Positions 1 to 14,000 of a stretch of 64,000 nt of DNA are shown here, in pieces (positions within the stretch are counted from its first letter, which is position 1; the number at the start of each line of letters is the position of its first letter). The stretch lies in assembly GCA_014338405.1 (NCBI GenBank), contig JTDE01002169.1, positions 1-64,000 of the forward strand. Reading direction: 5' to 3'. A program made the position numbers and the translations under genes. The stretch comes from Paragonimus skrjabini miyazakii (Eukaryota > Platyhelminthes > Trematoda > Plagiorchiida > Troglotrematidae). The notes under the pieces were generated by a model, which ran no database searches, was not told the DNA's origin, and worked only from the letters and a program-made list of their open reading frames with translations.

Positions 1-88
1 TGTGAGTAATGATCAGGTTGCCCGATCGTCTCGAAATGGAGACACAGTTACTGTCTGTTAACTCCAATCGATAACCCCGCGATTAGGA
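1..88 (+). repeat. Family A spacer fragment at the window edge
   Basis: These 88 bases match 28473-28560, the central spacer of the full family A element, with only two substitutions (both within positions 27-32). After base 88 the match stops: the expected tRNA-like arm is absent and unrelated sequence follows. The left part of the element, if present, lies outside the window. No promoter or ribozyme motif is visible in the spacer itself. Confidence 0.85.
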
Positions 89-3000
89 CTTGCTAATTGC
101 TTTGAGGGTTAGCAGACAAACATAAAAGACTGAGCTTTATGCCCATTGAAAATAACCATTTATACTTTTGTCGTTATTAAGTTGGGTTTACTGTTACCTT
201 GACATTGACAAGCACGTTATTCTTCTCTTATGTGTTTGGACACAACTGATTTTCAATTAGACAAAACTAACTGGATCTACCAACCAACAGCAATAGGTGC
301 ATGTCAGTGGAATACTTTTGTAGCAGTCATTCAGGCTCACAAGACTGATATTGTGATGTTGCAAATTGGAATCCAACTGGAGAGGCATAAGATTTCCGGA
401 GTCACGTACCGTTTCCCCATTATCTGGATTGAACTTTCTTCGGACAGCATACATAATTTGAAGGTTTTTCAAGTTATATACACAGAAAGTTTGTTGTGTT
501 GTTTAGTGGGTTAATGAGAATCCCTAACTTCAGCTCACCTGATAAGTCCTGATCGTGAGGTCATCAATTTTGGTTCACAGGACACATTATTTCGTCCAAA
601 ATCGGACATAAATTGAGACAATTGTAACAGGCAACAATTTTTCAATTGCAACATTTTTGTCATCAATCAGTTCGTTGTTGTAATGAAACAATTAATTGAA
701 AGCATTCGTATACGTCGACCGTTTTCGATCATTCTAGAAACCAAATTCAACTTTCCTGAGTTTACAGAACTTCAACAGTGAGTTTGAGCAATAAGCGTGG
801 AAAAATGTAACAGAATGTAGTCAGACAGCAGTTATGGACCACACACGTTTTGCACTGATGTTCAAGGAAGCTTCAAAATTGAGATTCGACTAACTTATCA
901 AAACAAACATCAAATGTGGCAGTAATATATTAGTTATACGAAAAACCTAAAGCGGAAGTGCTGAAGAGAAATGTCTTCCTAGCGTATTATTCCTTCTACT
1001 TACTGACTCTACACTTCAGACGATCAAAACGCCATGGCATTAGGCTTGCCTAACTACGGGGCGAACGATCAGATGCAATGTTTTCCGGTCAGATATGATG
1101 TTATTAACATACTTCAGTTGTACGGGAGGCGAGAAGGACATGCATTAATTTCAAACCATTACACGATACACTAAATTCGTTCGAAAGAAACCGACTGATA
1201 AATCTATAAAAATGTGAAAGCAGAGATCAAAGATAACTGTTGTTCAGTTCCTGTCAATCTTAATTTCATCCGACATATCTGATATGAGATTTTGTAAATC
1301 AGTCAATTTGAAGCTTCCAATCCGTGTTGTGTACAAGCACTTTTTGCGAGAGAACTTCGAAGAATTTAAACGTGAAGACGGAATAAGTGTTGTCATGTGA
1401 GCAATAAAAACTTCATGATTGACTGTTTTTCTATCATGCCTTTCCCATGTTTTGTGCAATGTGTTATCTTACTGATTGCAATGGTGAAATTCCGTACACT
1501 TCAAGAGGCATACTATTGAAGCACGAAAGTCAATTTTTAAAAAACGTTTCAAAACGGATTATTCGATAAATCGAATTAAATAAACCCATTTGAAGTTATA
1601 ACTTGAATGAGACAGCTTTTATGTATGACAACAAGAATAATACCAGCAATAAAATTAACTGTCACAACGTATGATCCACCATGCCTTACGTCTAAACTGT
1701 CAACAATTCGCGAGTTGTTAACAGTGGCGTGATCAGCTACTAAGCCAATATGTTCCACTGGGCAAACAAGTAAATGAGTAAAACGTTGTACGGTTTTGGT
1801 ATCATTTGTGAGGATAATATAACCTCTACTCCTGGTCCCGAGTGGTGTTAAGTGATTAGTTATCTGTACTTCACTCGTATGATTGAATCGTTAGAATTGT
1901 TTAATCCGAATGTTGATCGTGGGTGCACTCAGTTGGAAAGAATGTTCGGTTAGTTTGAGCCACTTCTCATAATGTTAACCTTGGCTGAACTATGATAGCA
2001 ATATAGGAGATGCAGCCACTGGCCAGTAAACTTACAGAACGAATCTGTTAAACTTCAAAGTCTTCAAATGTTTTTGAATTCCCAGCGCCTGTTATTTTGC
2101 AAGCTAATCGCAGTTGACCAGTTGCTTCTCCTCAAGCTGGCAGGATAATAATGATCATTGGTGGAAGTAAGAGATGATACTTGGACGGATGGTTTGTACT
2201 AGATTTAGGTGTTAGGGAAGGTATCTTTAGTAAGACAATGCCACTGTTATGACACACTGTATCTAAGTCAACTTAACCTGCTTACACCTAAATAACTTTG
2301 ATCCAACCCTGCTGTATGTCCAACCGATTGCACAATAATGCTTACTAACTCAAAGATTTAAATCTTAAACGATAACCAGTACTACGTTTCTGAATATGTA
2401 ATACCAAGGGTCACAGTATCGCTATAGCAAAAAATTAGAAGAATCAGAAATCAACTATAAAAATACTAATTATTAGTGTCATCCGAAACGTAATACAATG
2501 CACCAAAGCTATCTGGATTCCAAGGCAAAATACGAAGGTATCGTCTAATTAATGACTCACTGTCGACACTAAAAACGTTTCCGACCAAAGAAAAACCCTT
2601 AGACAATTTTCTCTGGTTTAACGCATTCGGTTTTTAGTGCATATGATTGATGGCTGATAACGGTGTGCATCCTCGACGAGTTCCTTCCTGTACTTGTTTC
2701 TAACCAGCCGTTATGCTTCCGCATATTCACAACTTCCATGCACTAACAGAGCTGCATGACATCAACAGTATTCACAAAATATTGGAGCAACGGCATTAAA
2801 CAGGTTTAAGAATCAGTTGTGAACAAGTGTGAGAAATTGTTCAGAAACTTCCACATTTTTAAGCACGTTTGTTAAAACACGCACAAAATATTAAACAAAG
2901 CATTTTTATGGCGTCTTCTACAGCGTTGTATGTTGAGGTACTGAGTGTCACATCTGGAAACGGTCAGTTGCTGAACGCAACTAAAAATTTGTAGTTTTGT

Positions 3001-3353
3001 CTCAGTTCAACAATTATTTTCCGAATATTTCTTTAACAGTATCTTGCACAATTGAGAACGTCGATTTACTCATCCACTGCTCATTAACGAAAAGATGAAC
3101 AAAGATATATTATCGATATAAAACACTGAACATTAAACTAAAATAATGCAACAGTGAAATACACGCTACATACAAACCTGATGGATCGATCATCTTAATG
3201 GCGAGCAAACACAAATTGTGTGAATGAATTTCATTTAAGTTCTTCACGTCAGATCCGCTGACTTAGCAGTCTAAATTTAATTTCTTCCTAAACGTTATAC
3301 CGTATTTCGGGTTTTGTGGTTGGTACCTCTTCTTTGATGCCTCGAATGTATAG
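89..3353. other. No recognisable feature
   Basis: AT-rich sequence with only short open frames (longest about 94 codons), none with a recognisable domain or convincing splice context. I see no repeat family shared with the rest of the window. It could be intergenic or intronic. Confidence 0.6.
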
Positions 3354-3941
3354 TTCAGTGATGTTAAGCTCAGATTTGACTGTGGACTGGCCATTGGGAT
3401 CAACCCTATTCTTTGGACAAGATACCGGCAGCACGACGAGTTTTTTGTTTGCTAAAAGCAGCCGTGGCTCCCGTTATTTTTACCCATTTTTGTTCAAAAG
3501 CATATGGTGAATGTGAAACACAGTATCCTGGGAACAAAGAACATGGAGAAGGCAAACAACAACTTAGTCAGTGCTATCATCTTGAGTGTTGTAATGCGCC
3601 CTAACCGATCCTGCGTCTAGGTGGACATCCCTGTTGATATTTTGCTGATTAAGTTCAACCTTCGGTCGAGAACAACCTCTCATACTTTGTATGTCAGTCG
3701 AAATCCGGCAATGATGAAACCGCTGGTTCTTCTTATTGCCCCATCATCTGTCTGTTCTTCCTATGTTCTCACATCCTTGGATACTACTATGATTCACGTT
3801 CATCACTTGCTTTCGGACCAAAATGGACGCCACAACTACATTCGCGAACGAAAGAACTCATCATTCTGCTGCTATCTTGTCCAAGAACCTGAGTTGATTT
3901 CAATGGCCAATCCGTAGTCAAATCTGAACTTACCATCATCG
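3354..3941. repeat. Diverged inverted repeat, arms 3354-3475 and 3819-3941
   Basis: The left arm read forward and the right arm read in reverse complement align over about 120 bp at roughly 75% identity by eye. They share runs such as CAGATTTGACT, TTGGCCATTG and TTGGACAAGATA. When translated, both arms give a similar peptide pattern (SSDLT.DWPL.ST followed by GQD). The 343-bp middle has no recognised content. This could be an old foldback or paired-repeat insertion like families A and B, but no A or B box is clear and no flanking duplication was found. A decayed coding repeat in inverted pair is an alternative. Confidence 0.65.
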
Positions 3942-6900
3942 AACTGGACAATGGAAGCATAAAAAATGAACTATTTAATATAAAACCGGAAATACAGTGC
4001 ATTATTGAACGCAGCACCTGTAGGATGAGCTATGTGGTATGACAGAAACCACCAGCTGCAGCCAAATGTTACGAAATTTATTGGTGGTACTGCCAGAAAA
4101 ATCATGTTCTAACGATAAGTCTCGTGGGAGTTCACATGTGTGTTGTAACCGAATGAAAAGGTGAACTGACGGAAAACTGTAGGGTTTGAGACAATAAACA
4201 TTTCCTCGAACCTCAGTGGAAGTACCATGAAGAATAATTTCACCACGGTAAGTTGCTCACTGAAAGCTGGGTTTTGAGAGGTAGTGAGGTTTGCACATGG
4301 ATGCAACAATTTTGGTAGGGCTTGCCGAAATGAAACTGACATTGTGTATCGGCCAAGATTTTAGTCTTTAATACCAAATGTGCCAAGCGAATAGACCGGT
4401 TTAAATTAAGTCAGAGATAACAACAGCTGCTCATGTACACATTTAATGTATCGCATACGTTTATCTACACTTGCAATGTTAAGTTCTGCATATTCATTAC
4501 ACAAACACATCATAAATTTCAGGTCTATGCAGTGAACATCATTAGCTGTCAAGTTACAGCCTTAAATTATTTCATTCGCAAATTACAGTTTACTACAATT
4601 CGTTTTCTTGTCGTTTTCGACCAAAGCAAGTCGAATGCAATAAAACCACAACCAAATGGTTATCGACGGTAGAGTTCACAACGCTGATTTGCAAACGTTT
4701 CCGGAAGGTGTTGTCGCTCATAATCTCATTATCGAGAACAGTCGCTTTGAATCAAATTATGATTTTACCTCATACTGACGTCAGACCTATGCCAGAATTC
4801 GTGTTGGTCACCTAATCGCCACTCAGTTAAATAATGCAGACCTAACAGAAACAATTCAATTCTCACAGTGATCACGAAGGGACAATGCTTATAGATTCAA
4901 GCGACTGATTGGTTGTTAATCCGTCAATCACAGGCACAGCAACGCACGTAGTGGTTCTCTTTACCGGTCATATGATGTAAAACGTGTAAAAAGGCAAGCG
5001 CACTGTTCATAATGTAAACGGAGGGCAGTTGTGAATAGGTTGGCCGGCTTTTATGGGCCACCAGACAGTGTGCTGTTGTTCGTAAGTTCAATTTGTTTAA
5101 GTATTATGACTACGGGTGCTAGCTGAAAGGTTTGTTCTTATGCTTTTACTGATTTTTATGATGCTAGAATGGCGCTTACATTGAAGTGATGGTATTATGA
5201 AGATTGGGCTCAATAGTTTTTATTGAATCGTAAATTAACGAATGAAAAATATTCACTATTAAGAAAAAGATTGACTGCTTGAAATGGATTTGTAATGTAT
5301 TACCAAACTCTGACAGCAAAACTCACCTACTAAAACCTGAATCAAATTGCTTTTGAGTTCACTTTCTCATGTCAGTGTTTGGATCTTTGTATATCTTTTA
5401 CTAACTCTGTTGTGGACGAGTCGGCTTGACTGATTAGTAATATGGTTGTGTGCGTTATTTCCAAAAAATGCCATAGTGATTATTGGGCCAAATTATTTGA
5501 GTTATACTCCTTCAACTTTACCCATATGATCGATAACTGTACTAGCCAAATAATTATTCTACCGTGTCGTACTAAATTATCTGTGGTTATTACGAGACTG
5601 CCACCTTTTCCGACCGAAGACAGTAAACGGCCTGACATCATGCGAAAGTTAACGATTTTAAGTGCTCCTTACACATTCACTCATGAGAGCACTATTTTAG
5701 TATGGCCTGTGATAAACTGATGGGAATCTCAAGTATTCGATAATACTGTTTTGTCGGCAGTTCAACAGTTTCTTGGGCGGAGTTTCTGTTAGATCTTTAC
5801 ACACCTAGCTGCAAAACATGAACCAGTTGGCGAAAGTCCTTCCTCTTTGCCTAGATTAAAGCCCTGCGTAATGCTGATATTGTCCGGTTCATCCTAGCTT
5901 GTGGTCGTTGGAGACTCCACTGGAGCCATCAGAGTGACGTGTGTTCAATGCACCAATAAACACCAGGAAACAGCTTGGTCTCTTTCGCAAATACCTATGC
6001 AACCTACTTGATGTCTTCATGATTGGACTTCACTGCCTCGTTCCTGGTTTTCTTTCATGTGTCGAAAGTGTGCCTTTGTTATAAGAAAACGAATAAGTGA
6101 GTCAGGATGTATGAAAAAAACGGAAAAACGAATGGATTGCAAATTTTCACAAGGTGTCATTTTCAGCACAGTTCAAACCGTAAAAGAAGTAAAACAATGT
6201 ACACTGAAGTTCTACTTTTCTGAGGTTCTTGCTGGTGAATCTCAAAACTGTTATTTTGAGTGACTATTTACAGACCACTTGTACCACGTAGGTTAATTTA
6301 CCTTTCAGTTGGCTTCAGCAAACATTCGAGGGTAAACAAATTCAGTCAAGATGTGGCAACCTCGTTTCTTTTAGTAGTCAGGCAAGTTCCAAGAAAGTGA
6401 ACACCGTGTTGAACGATAGAAAATGGCACTCAATCAAAAGCCATGGCTTTATAGACTCTACTGAAAAGTTGTCTTTTTGCGAGACTACGTCTATTTGCCC
6501 AACCTGACTGACGGTGTTTACCTTCCACTGTGTACCGTCGCCATTTAACAGCCACGTTTACCTGCCTGGGAAAAACAGTCTGTAACCACTCAGTTGATTG
6601 AATAAGTTTGTTATGCATCAACAGAAAGAAATGTAATGATAAAACAGGTGTGTACTGCCAAATATCTCTCAGTCATTCCAAAAATGCGGTCGGTACAATG
6701 GGATAAAACAAAAGTATGCATGGTCTAGCGAACGCCAAACCGATATGTGGTTAGTGTACGTTGCTAGAATGGATCCACCGGGGTACACAAAATAGGCGAC
6801 AGTAACGTACATATCGGAGTACACGTGTGAACTGAGCAGGTGGACGCCTAAGTTGCATGATTAAGAATCGATGTCTGTAATCTTTACGTTAACCAAGGAC

Positions 6901-7804
6901 AACCGTGGTCATGTGGCCAATCGGTTCCGACTAACAACAATGGGATTCAAGGGTAGTGGAAGTAATTGTGAGTTGAAATGTGAAAAGCAGTGTTTTCCTG
7001 TTGTTTATATTCAGAAAATACAACAAACTTATAAACGTTAAACATCGTGATTGTCTAGGACTTTGGAGTGAACATATTCGTCTGCACATCGTCTCTCTTT
7101 CTGAGACCTTAAGGGGCTTGCTGTACATAGCAGTAGATATTATTTACCCCATGTATATATGACCAGATAGCACAATAATCTCTGTTGTGCTTCTTTTCAA
7201 AAATAAAACTTTTTAAAGTGAAGGGCACATGTAAACCAAGCGATACACTCTCTAGTTCCATGGTTACTGGCATAACATAAATCGTTGGTGTTAGGAATTT
7301 GCATACAAAAACGAATAATATCAAGTCGACTTGTTTTCATTTGGCGATCGAGCCAACCAATCATGCAAGGCATAATAACTTGGCAAGTTCAGTTCGTCTG
7401 CTTGCAGTAGTCAGGTATCAATAACAGATCACATTAGTGAGTCAGAGTCAGACAGCTAACCAAGAGAATACTGCAGGAAACTAAGACTTGCCGCCTGAAA
7501 CAGATGTAGTCGAAGCCCGTTGAGGATACCAACTATCCAGTAAGAGTAACGGTCTGGAAGAAAACTCTGGACCAAAAACGAAAGTTTCCGTTTTAATAAA
7601 ACTGTACACGAAAAACAAAGTTTCAGCGAACAGACTGTTTTTGATAAATTCTCCTCTTTGGCTGGTACAATTATATAAAATTAAGTGACGAGTTACAATG
7701 CTATTGATCAAAGATTACTGAAGGGGCAATGTAATTGGATAAAAGATTAACACTACTTCGCCGTGGTTAGGAACACAAACGAAGTTGGTTCTAGTTAGTC
7801 AGTG
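3942..7804. other. No recognisable feature
   Basis: AT-rich non-coding sequence. Short open frames occur on both strands without recognisable motifs. No copy of families A or B was noticed. Confidence 0.55.
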
Positions 7805-8062
7805 TTAATCAGGCTGGGACGGGGGGACGGGGACAAATTGTTTCACGGGTTGGGCGGCCGTGTTCGGCCAAGGAAGCCTCAGGGTTTGAACGAATTGTTT
7901 ATGTACACACAGATCCGGGTGACGTAGTCGGATTGCGACCGCCTCGGCTATCGACAGGATGTGGCATTTGACCTTTCGCGACAAGGTGGCCGGGACCCGA
8001 TAGACAGTATGAAACTGTACACATTCATGCGTTTTTACGGTGAATACAACTTTTCTGGTCAC
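7805..8062 (-). pseudogene. Penelope-like element endonuclease, C-terminal remnant
   Basis: An open frame on the minus strand ends with a peptide containing VYRVPATLSRKVK, then LSIAEAVAIRL, then VQTLRLPWPN. The same ordered pattern closes the better-preserved PLE endonuclease at 58417-58960 (IYRI..., LSIAEAIAIRL, VRTLNLPRPY). I therefore read this as the extreme C-terminus of a Penelope-like reverse transcriptase/GIY-YIG endonuclease protein. The GIY-YIG core itself is not recognisable upstream, so the copy is 5'-truncated or decayed there. PLEs are retroelements that prime reverse transcription at chromosomal nicks. The region is GC-richer than its surroundings. Confidence 0.7.
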
Positions 8063-11000
8063 AGAGAAGTGTACTTTTCTATTACTGAGTGAGATTCAGC
8101 GATTAACGTTTTGGTCACGGAAGCACGGTGCTGGTCGACCACGGGGAACATTTATAGTTCTTATCACAGGGAAAAGCTGTGTTGCAGTATGTTGGCATTT
8201 CGTTTAATCTTATCATTTGTAAATCTGAAACAGACAGATCATGTATGACAAAACAACACAGTTAGACTGGTCGTTGTGTTGTTGATGAAACAATGTTTTT
8301 TATAAAACGATATGTTCATTCCGTTAGTATTACGAAATGTTTTACTTTTGCAACTTAGGAGGGTAAACATACTGTCACCGGACTGCAATCGTGTACTCTC
8401 TTTGCTCTGCTTAAACTGTTAGACGGAACTCAGCGTTTAAAATCGCACTCCGAAAAAAACATACACATCTAGGATGATAACAGTATGCTGTTCATCTTGG
8501 TCTTAGTGCAACACCAGTCCATACATTCATTTACGGCTACGGAGAGGACGTGCCTAAGAGGAACCACAAGGATATTAAGACGTTTATAACGGGTTCAGCC
8601 ATTCCCAAATGCATTAACGAAGGCGGCGTTTGTCGGTGAAGAGACACTGGTAACATTGAAGCAATTGCAACTGTGATACTGGCCGCAACGTGGTTTGGTT
8701 GAATGACAATTTGTCCTGACCCGTGAATCACAAGTGTGATAGTACCTGAACAGCAGTCTGAGTTAGCAATATACCACCAAGTCTCTGAGAAGTTGTACCC
8801 TTGTGAAAACAGAAAATTTGATACAATCCTAGATCCGCTACGTTCCGAGGTCTATGGCAATGTTCATTTGCTAGTAGCGAGTAAACAAATGAAAAATGTT
8901 AGGCCAAAATTAAATAAGACTGTCCATATTGTCAGTGCTCATAATGCACATCATGGGACGTTTACCTCGCACACACTCAGATATCTCATATGCAACATTG
9001 TTGCTATTCAGCAGTCCTCAAAATGTTTTCGAAAAATCATTTGTGCTAATTCAGTTGTAAATGTTCCTATATAATATGGATTACTTTATTGTACCTAATA
9101 AAGATATGGAAACTTGTAGAATATTTGAGAAGGCTAGACATTTTTCAAAAAGCGCGCACATGAAATGCAGCAAAAGAAGTAGGAAAATATGGGGTTTTCA
9201 CAAATTATTTCCCCTCCCTCCTTATTTTAACTATGTTTATCGGTTTTGTGGACCCTTTTGTTGAAGAAGGAACAAAAGCAGATTGTCATATCAGTTCTCC
9301 GTTGTTGTCCGTCAGCGTCATACCTGGTGTACATGTACGATTACACAATTCACAAACATATACCATCCATGAAATGCTGTGATTTATATATTACATAACG
9401 GGATAAATTGGATTAAGATTACATTTTGCATTCGCAACCTCCATTGTAGTGATTGTGATGAATTACATGCTCTCGCTGCTGGTTGCCAGCCAATGAAAAA
9501 TAGACTGTCACTCTCAGTTTCTCTGGCGCATTTGAGCTGTAAGTAGGATGCATCAAAGTGTCCAGTTCACTTTGCCATAATAAACAACAGGGGATATTCA
9601 TAGTACGATGAATCCATAATCTTTAGGGACGCTAAAACCACATGTCTGTCTGTTCACGTATTTGTACCGGTAAAACGTAGGCACACCACATATTTTGGAT
9701 TTAAATCCGCCCAGATAAAAATCTTCACATCCGTAAACTGGGGAACTCAGTGATCTATAAGATCACTCAGATTACAGTCCGTGGATAGGTTTGCATAATT
9801 TCAGTTTGTAGATCAATCATCATAAGAGTTAGAAAAGTGTTCTTACATCCAGGCAAAAACTTTAAGCTGAATGATTTGTCTAATGAGTTGCCCTGTTACA
9901 ACGTTATCACTTAAACAATTTGCTGTATGATAAAGTATTCATTTGAGACTAGTCTTCAACCTGTAATGACTGGAATAATATATAATACATCTTTTCGCTT
10001 TCTGTGTTCGATTTTTGTTCAATTTTATTCAACTTCTTAGCGTGGTGAAATCAGTTCCAACTTCTCTCCTGTAGAGGGTCCATCCAGTATTGTGTGATCG
10101 TAACACATCCACAAACCAACGAGAGTAATGAAGCCGACCTTGCTCCCAACAATGAATCACGTTCACATCCTACGTCTAGTGAAACCCAGCACCGATATCC
10201 GTTGCAGTTCCGGAGCCACACTAGCCCGCTCAGCTTATTGGTTGCCAGGATTTTCTTTTCTCGTCATCTCAGACCAAGTGCTGATAAAACCAGGGGAGAA
10301 CACTGAGTCCAATCATTTCATTTGCTAGAAAGTATGTCGAAGTTGGAAGTTATCTAGCCTGCAGCATGCATAAATCACCTGGACATCACTGCAATTTAAG
10401 GGGACATCCAGAAACATTAAGGATGCTGACCGTGGTTCGCTGGGCTGCTATCAATTAAACCCACTTGCTTATTTATTTATGTTCTCCGACAGTTCGTGTT
10501 AGGGACACAGCTGTTCAACTAAGCTGGCGTTCAAGCGAACTAAACACGTAGTGGATAACAGAGATGTGAGAGATTTGTCTGAGTGGACGACAGTTATTTA
10601 GTCAGATTATGGTTTGGCAGACGATTTATCTTCCGTTATTCGTCACCGAGCCGATTATATACAAGTTGTCTTTACGATTGTAAAGTGAGTAAAATCGAAA
10701 ACACAATTACTTCAGACGTATTTTACTGGAAGTAGATTAGGCATCCATAAAAAACTTCTGTAGTTATCAAGTTGGTAACCGTGTGCCATGGAGTTCATTA
10801 GATCTGATGTACAACTGAAAAACAAGTCTTGGTCTGAGGGTTGCAGGAAGAAGTCTTTAGTTAAGGGAAAAATTACCAACTTGACGAGAAAAAACTGAAT
10901 ATCGGTGCGGTGGTAAGATTGTTGGACGAACCATTCCAGCATCTTGAGAATAAATGTGTGAGCAATCGATGTGCCTGACATCTACACCGGGGAACGGTTG

Positions 11001-14000
11001 CGGATTTTTACATTTTCCAACATCGAGGGGCAGAAACGTCACCCGATCCCCCGGTAATGTTACATAACAACATTAACATCAGTCCGCATTTGGAAATCCT
11101 CAACCTCTGGGTTTTCGAGTAGTCATTTGTCAACGGTTTCTATGGTAAACTACGATGATATTATGTATCCTAATCAGCATTTGCCGTAATTCAATGGAAG
11201 GCTGAACAGGTTGGATGTAAGACTGTCAACTGCAACCTGAGGGACATTCCTTATTTGAAAGCACATCTGCAGAATTGCAAAATAAATACTGTGGTTTACT
11301 TCTTATAGATTTAACTCATAGAAAGCTTTCTAAAGCAAACATTTAAATGCTAACAACTTCAGTATTTGAAGAATGTTGACAGAATTCATGGTTCTTCATA
11401 AGCGACTCTCTCACAGGCGGTGTTTTACCATATATTTTACACATAAGCGAAAACCACCAAGTCGTCGTTTCACTAACCTAGCTAAATTTTTGTTTCACAC
11501 ATATGTACGCTTACTTCGAGTAGACCCACTTTCAAGGCATTCTTCTTCTACATGACAGCTTGGACCGGTCTATCGGGATATAATCGTAAATAGGGTAGAT
11601 AAGAAAGACGGAGCGTGTGGTTTTCATGTTTTTCTGAAATCTGCACCCTTTTTCTTCATCATGAATTCCTTGCTTAGTGTTCAGTAGATCGATGCGTGAG
11701 TGTATCTGCATACATCATGAATAAACCTGACGATTACCATTCATAATCTTGAGGCCACGGGGCTGAGATGGGCTTACAGTTAGGTTGCATACATCACTAT
11801 ACACTTGCCTAAAGCTTGAATCAGTGTGACATTAAAAACGATCAGCACGTGAGCACACAGACATGACTGGTTGATCCAATCCGATATAGTGCCTTGCAAA
11901 CATCTGAGCCCCAAATTAAGCAAAGCACTGCAAATTTATGGGCACAAAAATGGTAGAAGACATCGCCACTGAAAGTAATGTTTCGCCAAACAACAGTTTT
12001 AACGATGCTACAATTTAAGACCAAGAAATGTTCTATAGTTTACGTTGGAAAAACTGTTAGCGTCCTGACGAAATCCACTAGTTGAAACCCTCTGGAGTCC
12101 AGTGGTGAATGCTGTTTATGTTCTTCGCATGAACACACGATCTGTGTCGTATAGCTGATCCCCAATAATCGCTGTTGTTTCCACTTACTTGTCTACAAAC
12201 GTAAAATTCCTCTTTCATAATAGAAGTTCACAGTATGAGGCACTATCCAGTTTGGATCTATGTACACATGGAAACGTCAGAAATATTTTCCCAAACATCT
12301 GTGAAGCCTACTGACGGCTGACGTTGTGTTACTTACCTCAAAAAACATGACCATGCAGGCTTCCTTATTTAGAATTACTCCTGTTTTTTGTAGGTCATAG
12401 AGTAAACATGTACGCTTATTACCGAAACGCATCATATTCGAAATTAGCAGTCACTACCGGCATTGTTCTCTCGATTATTTGCAAGTGCTGCTTTCGTTCA
12501 AGGTGCACAAATGTACTTTTCTTCCAACGCCAGTTAATTGAATGTAGTAAGGAGATTTAACTAATACAAACTGAATCTCCTTCACTATTGGTCAGGCTTT
12601 CGAATTCCCATACGTTTGTCCCTCTGTCCTATTTACAACGAAATACTAAACCAGAGTTTCGGTTTTTCGTAGCTCATCAAATGTACTGAGCATTGCAACA
12701 ATCTTCAGCAGGGACGAAACTCTAGTTTAAAGCTTTATTTCGAAAAGGAATAGCTAGAACGTCTACCGTAATATGACAACTGTAACCAGTTGCAGGTGAC
12801 GTACAATTTACCTTTTGCTTACTGTCAGTCAAAGGCCAGTATTGATAAATAGTTCTGCCATGAGGTGTACACATGTGATGGTAAAGACTATGTATCAGCC
12901 GATTCAGAAATATCTTACACACAACTTCACAACACTGTTTAAAGACATTTAAGAGCAACGTATGAACTGCTAACAATTCAGCTCTTTTGTCACTCATTCA
13001 GAGCCGGTTTGTCTGAATAGATAAGTTTTGTGCCCGACTGTCGTTTTCTGTCAGCTGTAAATCACTCGAGCGAGAAAATTTCAGTCATGCACTATTTCAT
13101 TATGCTTATCCAACCGTGGTTCATTAAATCCAGAATAATCCGTAAAGTTCTATCCAATATTTTTCGGCACGTAACAAGAAACTACAATATTCACATAGAC
13201 ACAGACAAAAATGTTGTTTAGCTGAGTCATCAGACACTCTTCTGGTGAATGTCTTCCCTTGACCATAAAATGAGAAGTTAATGAAGACGGTTCATTAAAT
13301 GTCAAAAACGCACTCGTAAAAGTTATAAAATAAAAAACCTTTTTAAGTCCTTAAATAATCTTGATATGAACAGTGAATGACGGGACTTCCTTTTCGTGTT
13401 TGCTTCCTCTTGCCTCTTCCATTCACTTTCAAGCAAAGAATAGGCGGTTTTTAGCTTATTACATTTATTTACGGTTTAATCATACAAATCCCTTATGGAA
13501 GTGAACGCAAAACTATAAACTCAAGTGTACGCTATAGAAAATAAAAAAACCTTTTGCTAGTCACTTTTTCAATTATTTGTCTTCCCGACTATTGAAAACA
13601 ATGATTTAAAGGCGATGTTGCTGACTGGGTCTCGAGCGATGAAGTAACGTCAAGAAGGTTGTATGCTCGTTGAAGCAGTGTTAGTCCTTCGGCTCAATTC
13701 ACTTCATTTCATCGCAGGACTTCTACAAAGAAAAAATACTTGACTTCATTATGCAAAGTTGTTTTTTTCTAATCACTGTGGAAATTTTCTTTGGCATCGA
13801 AGATAAATGTGGGGGTTAACTAAATAAACTCTAACGAACCATTTCCGATCGCGTGCTGTTAAAAAACAAGTCCCAAAATTTAAAATAAAACTGGATCCAA
13901 AAACGTTTGCGGTACTACTGAAAACTGCACACAGAATTATAGCCGTTCCCAGAGATAGTCTTCTTTAGCGGTATCAAAAGTTCCGAACGAAGCTTTAGTC

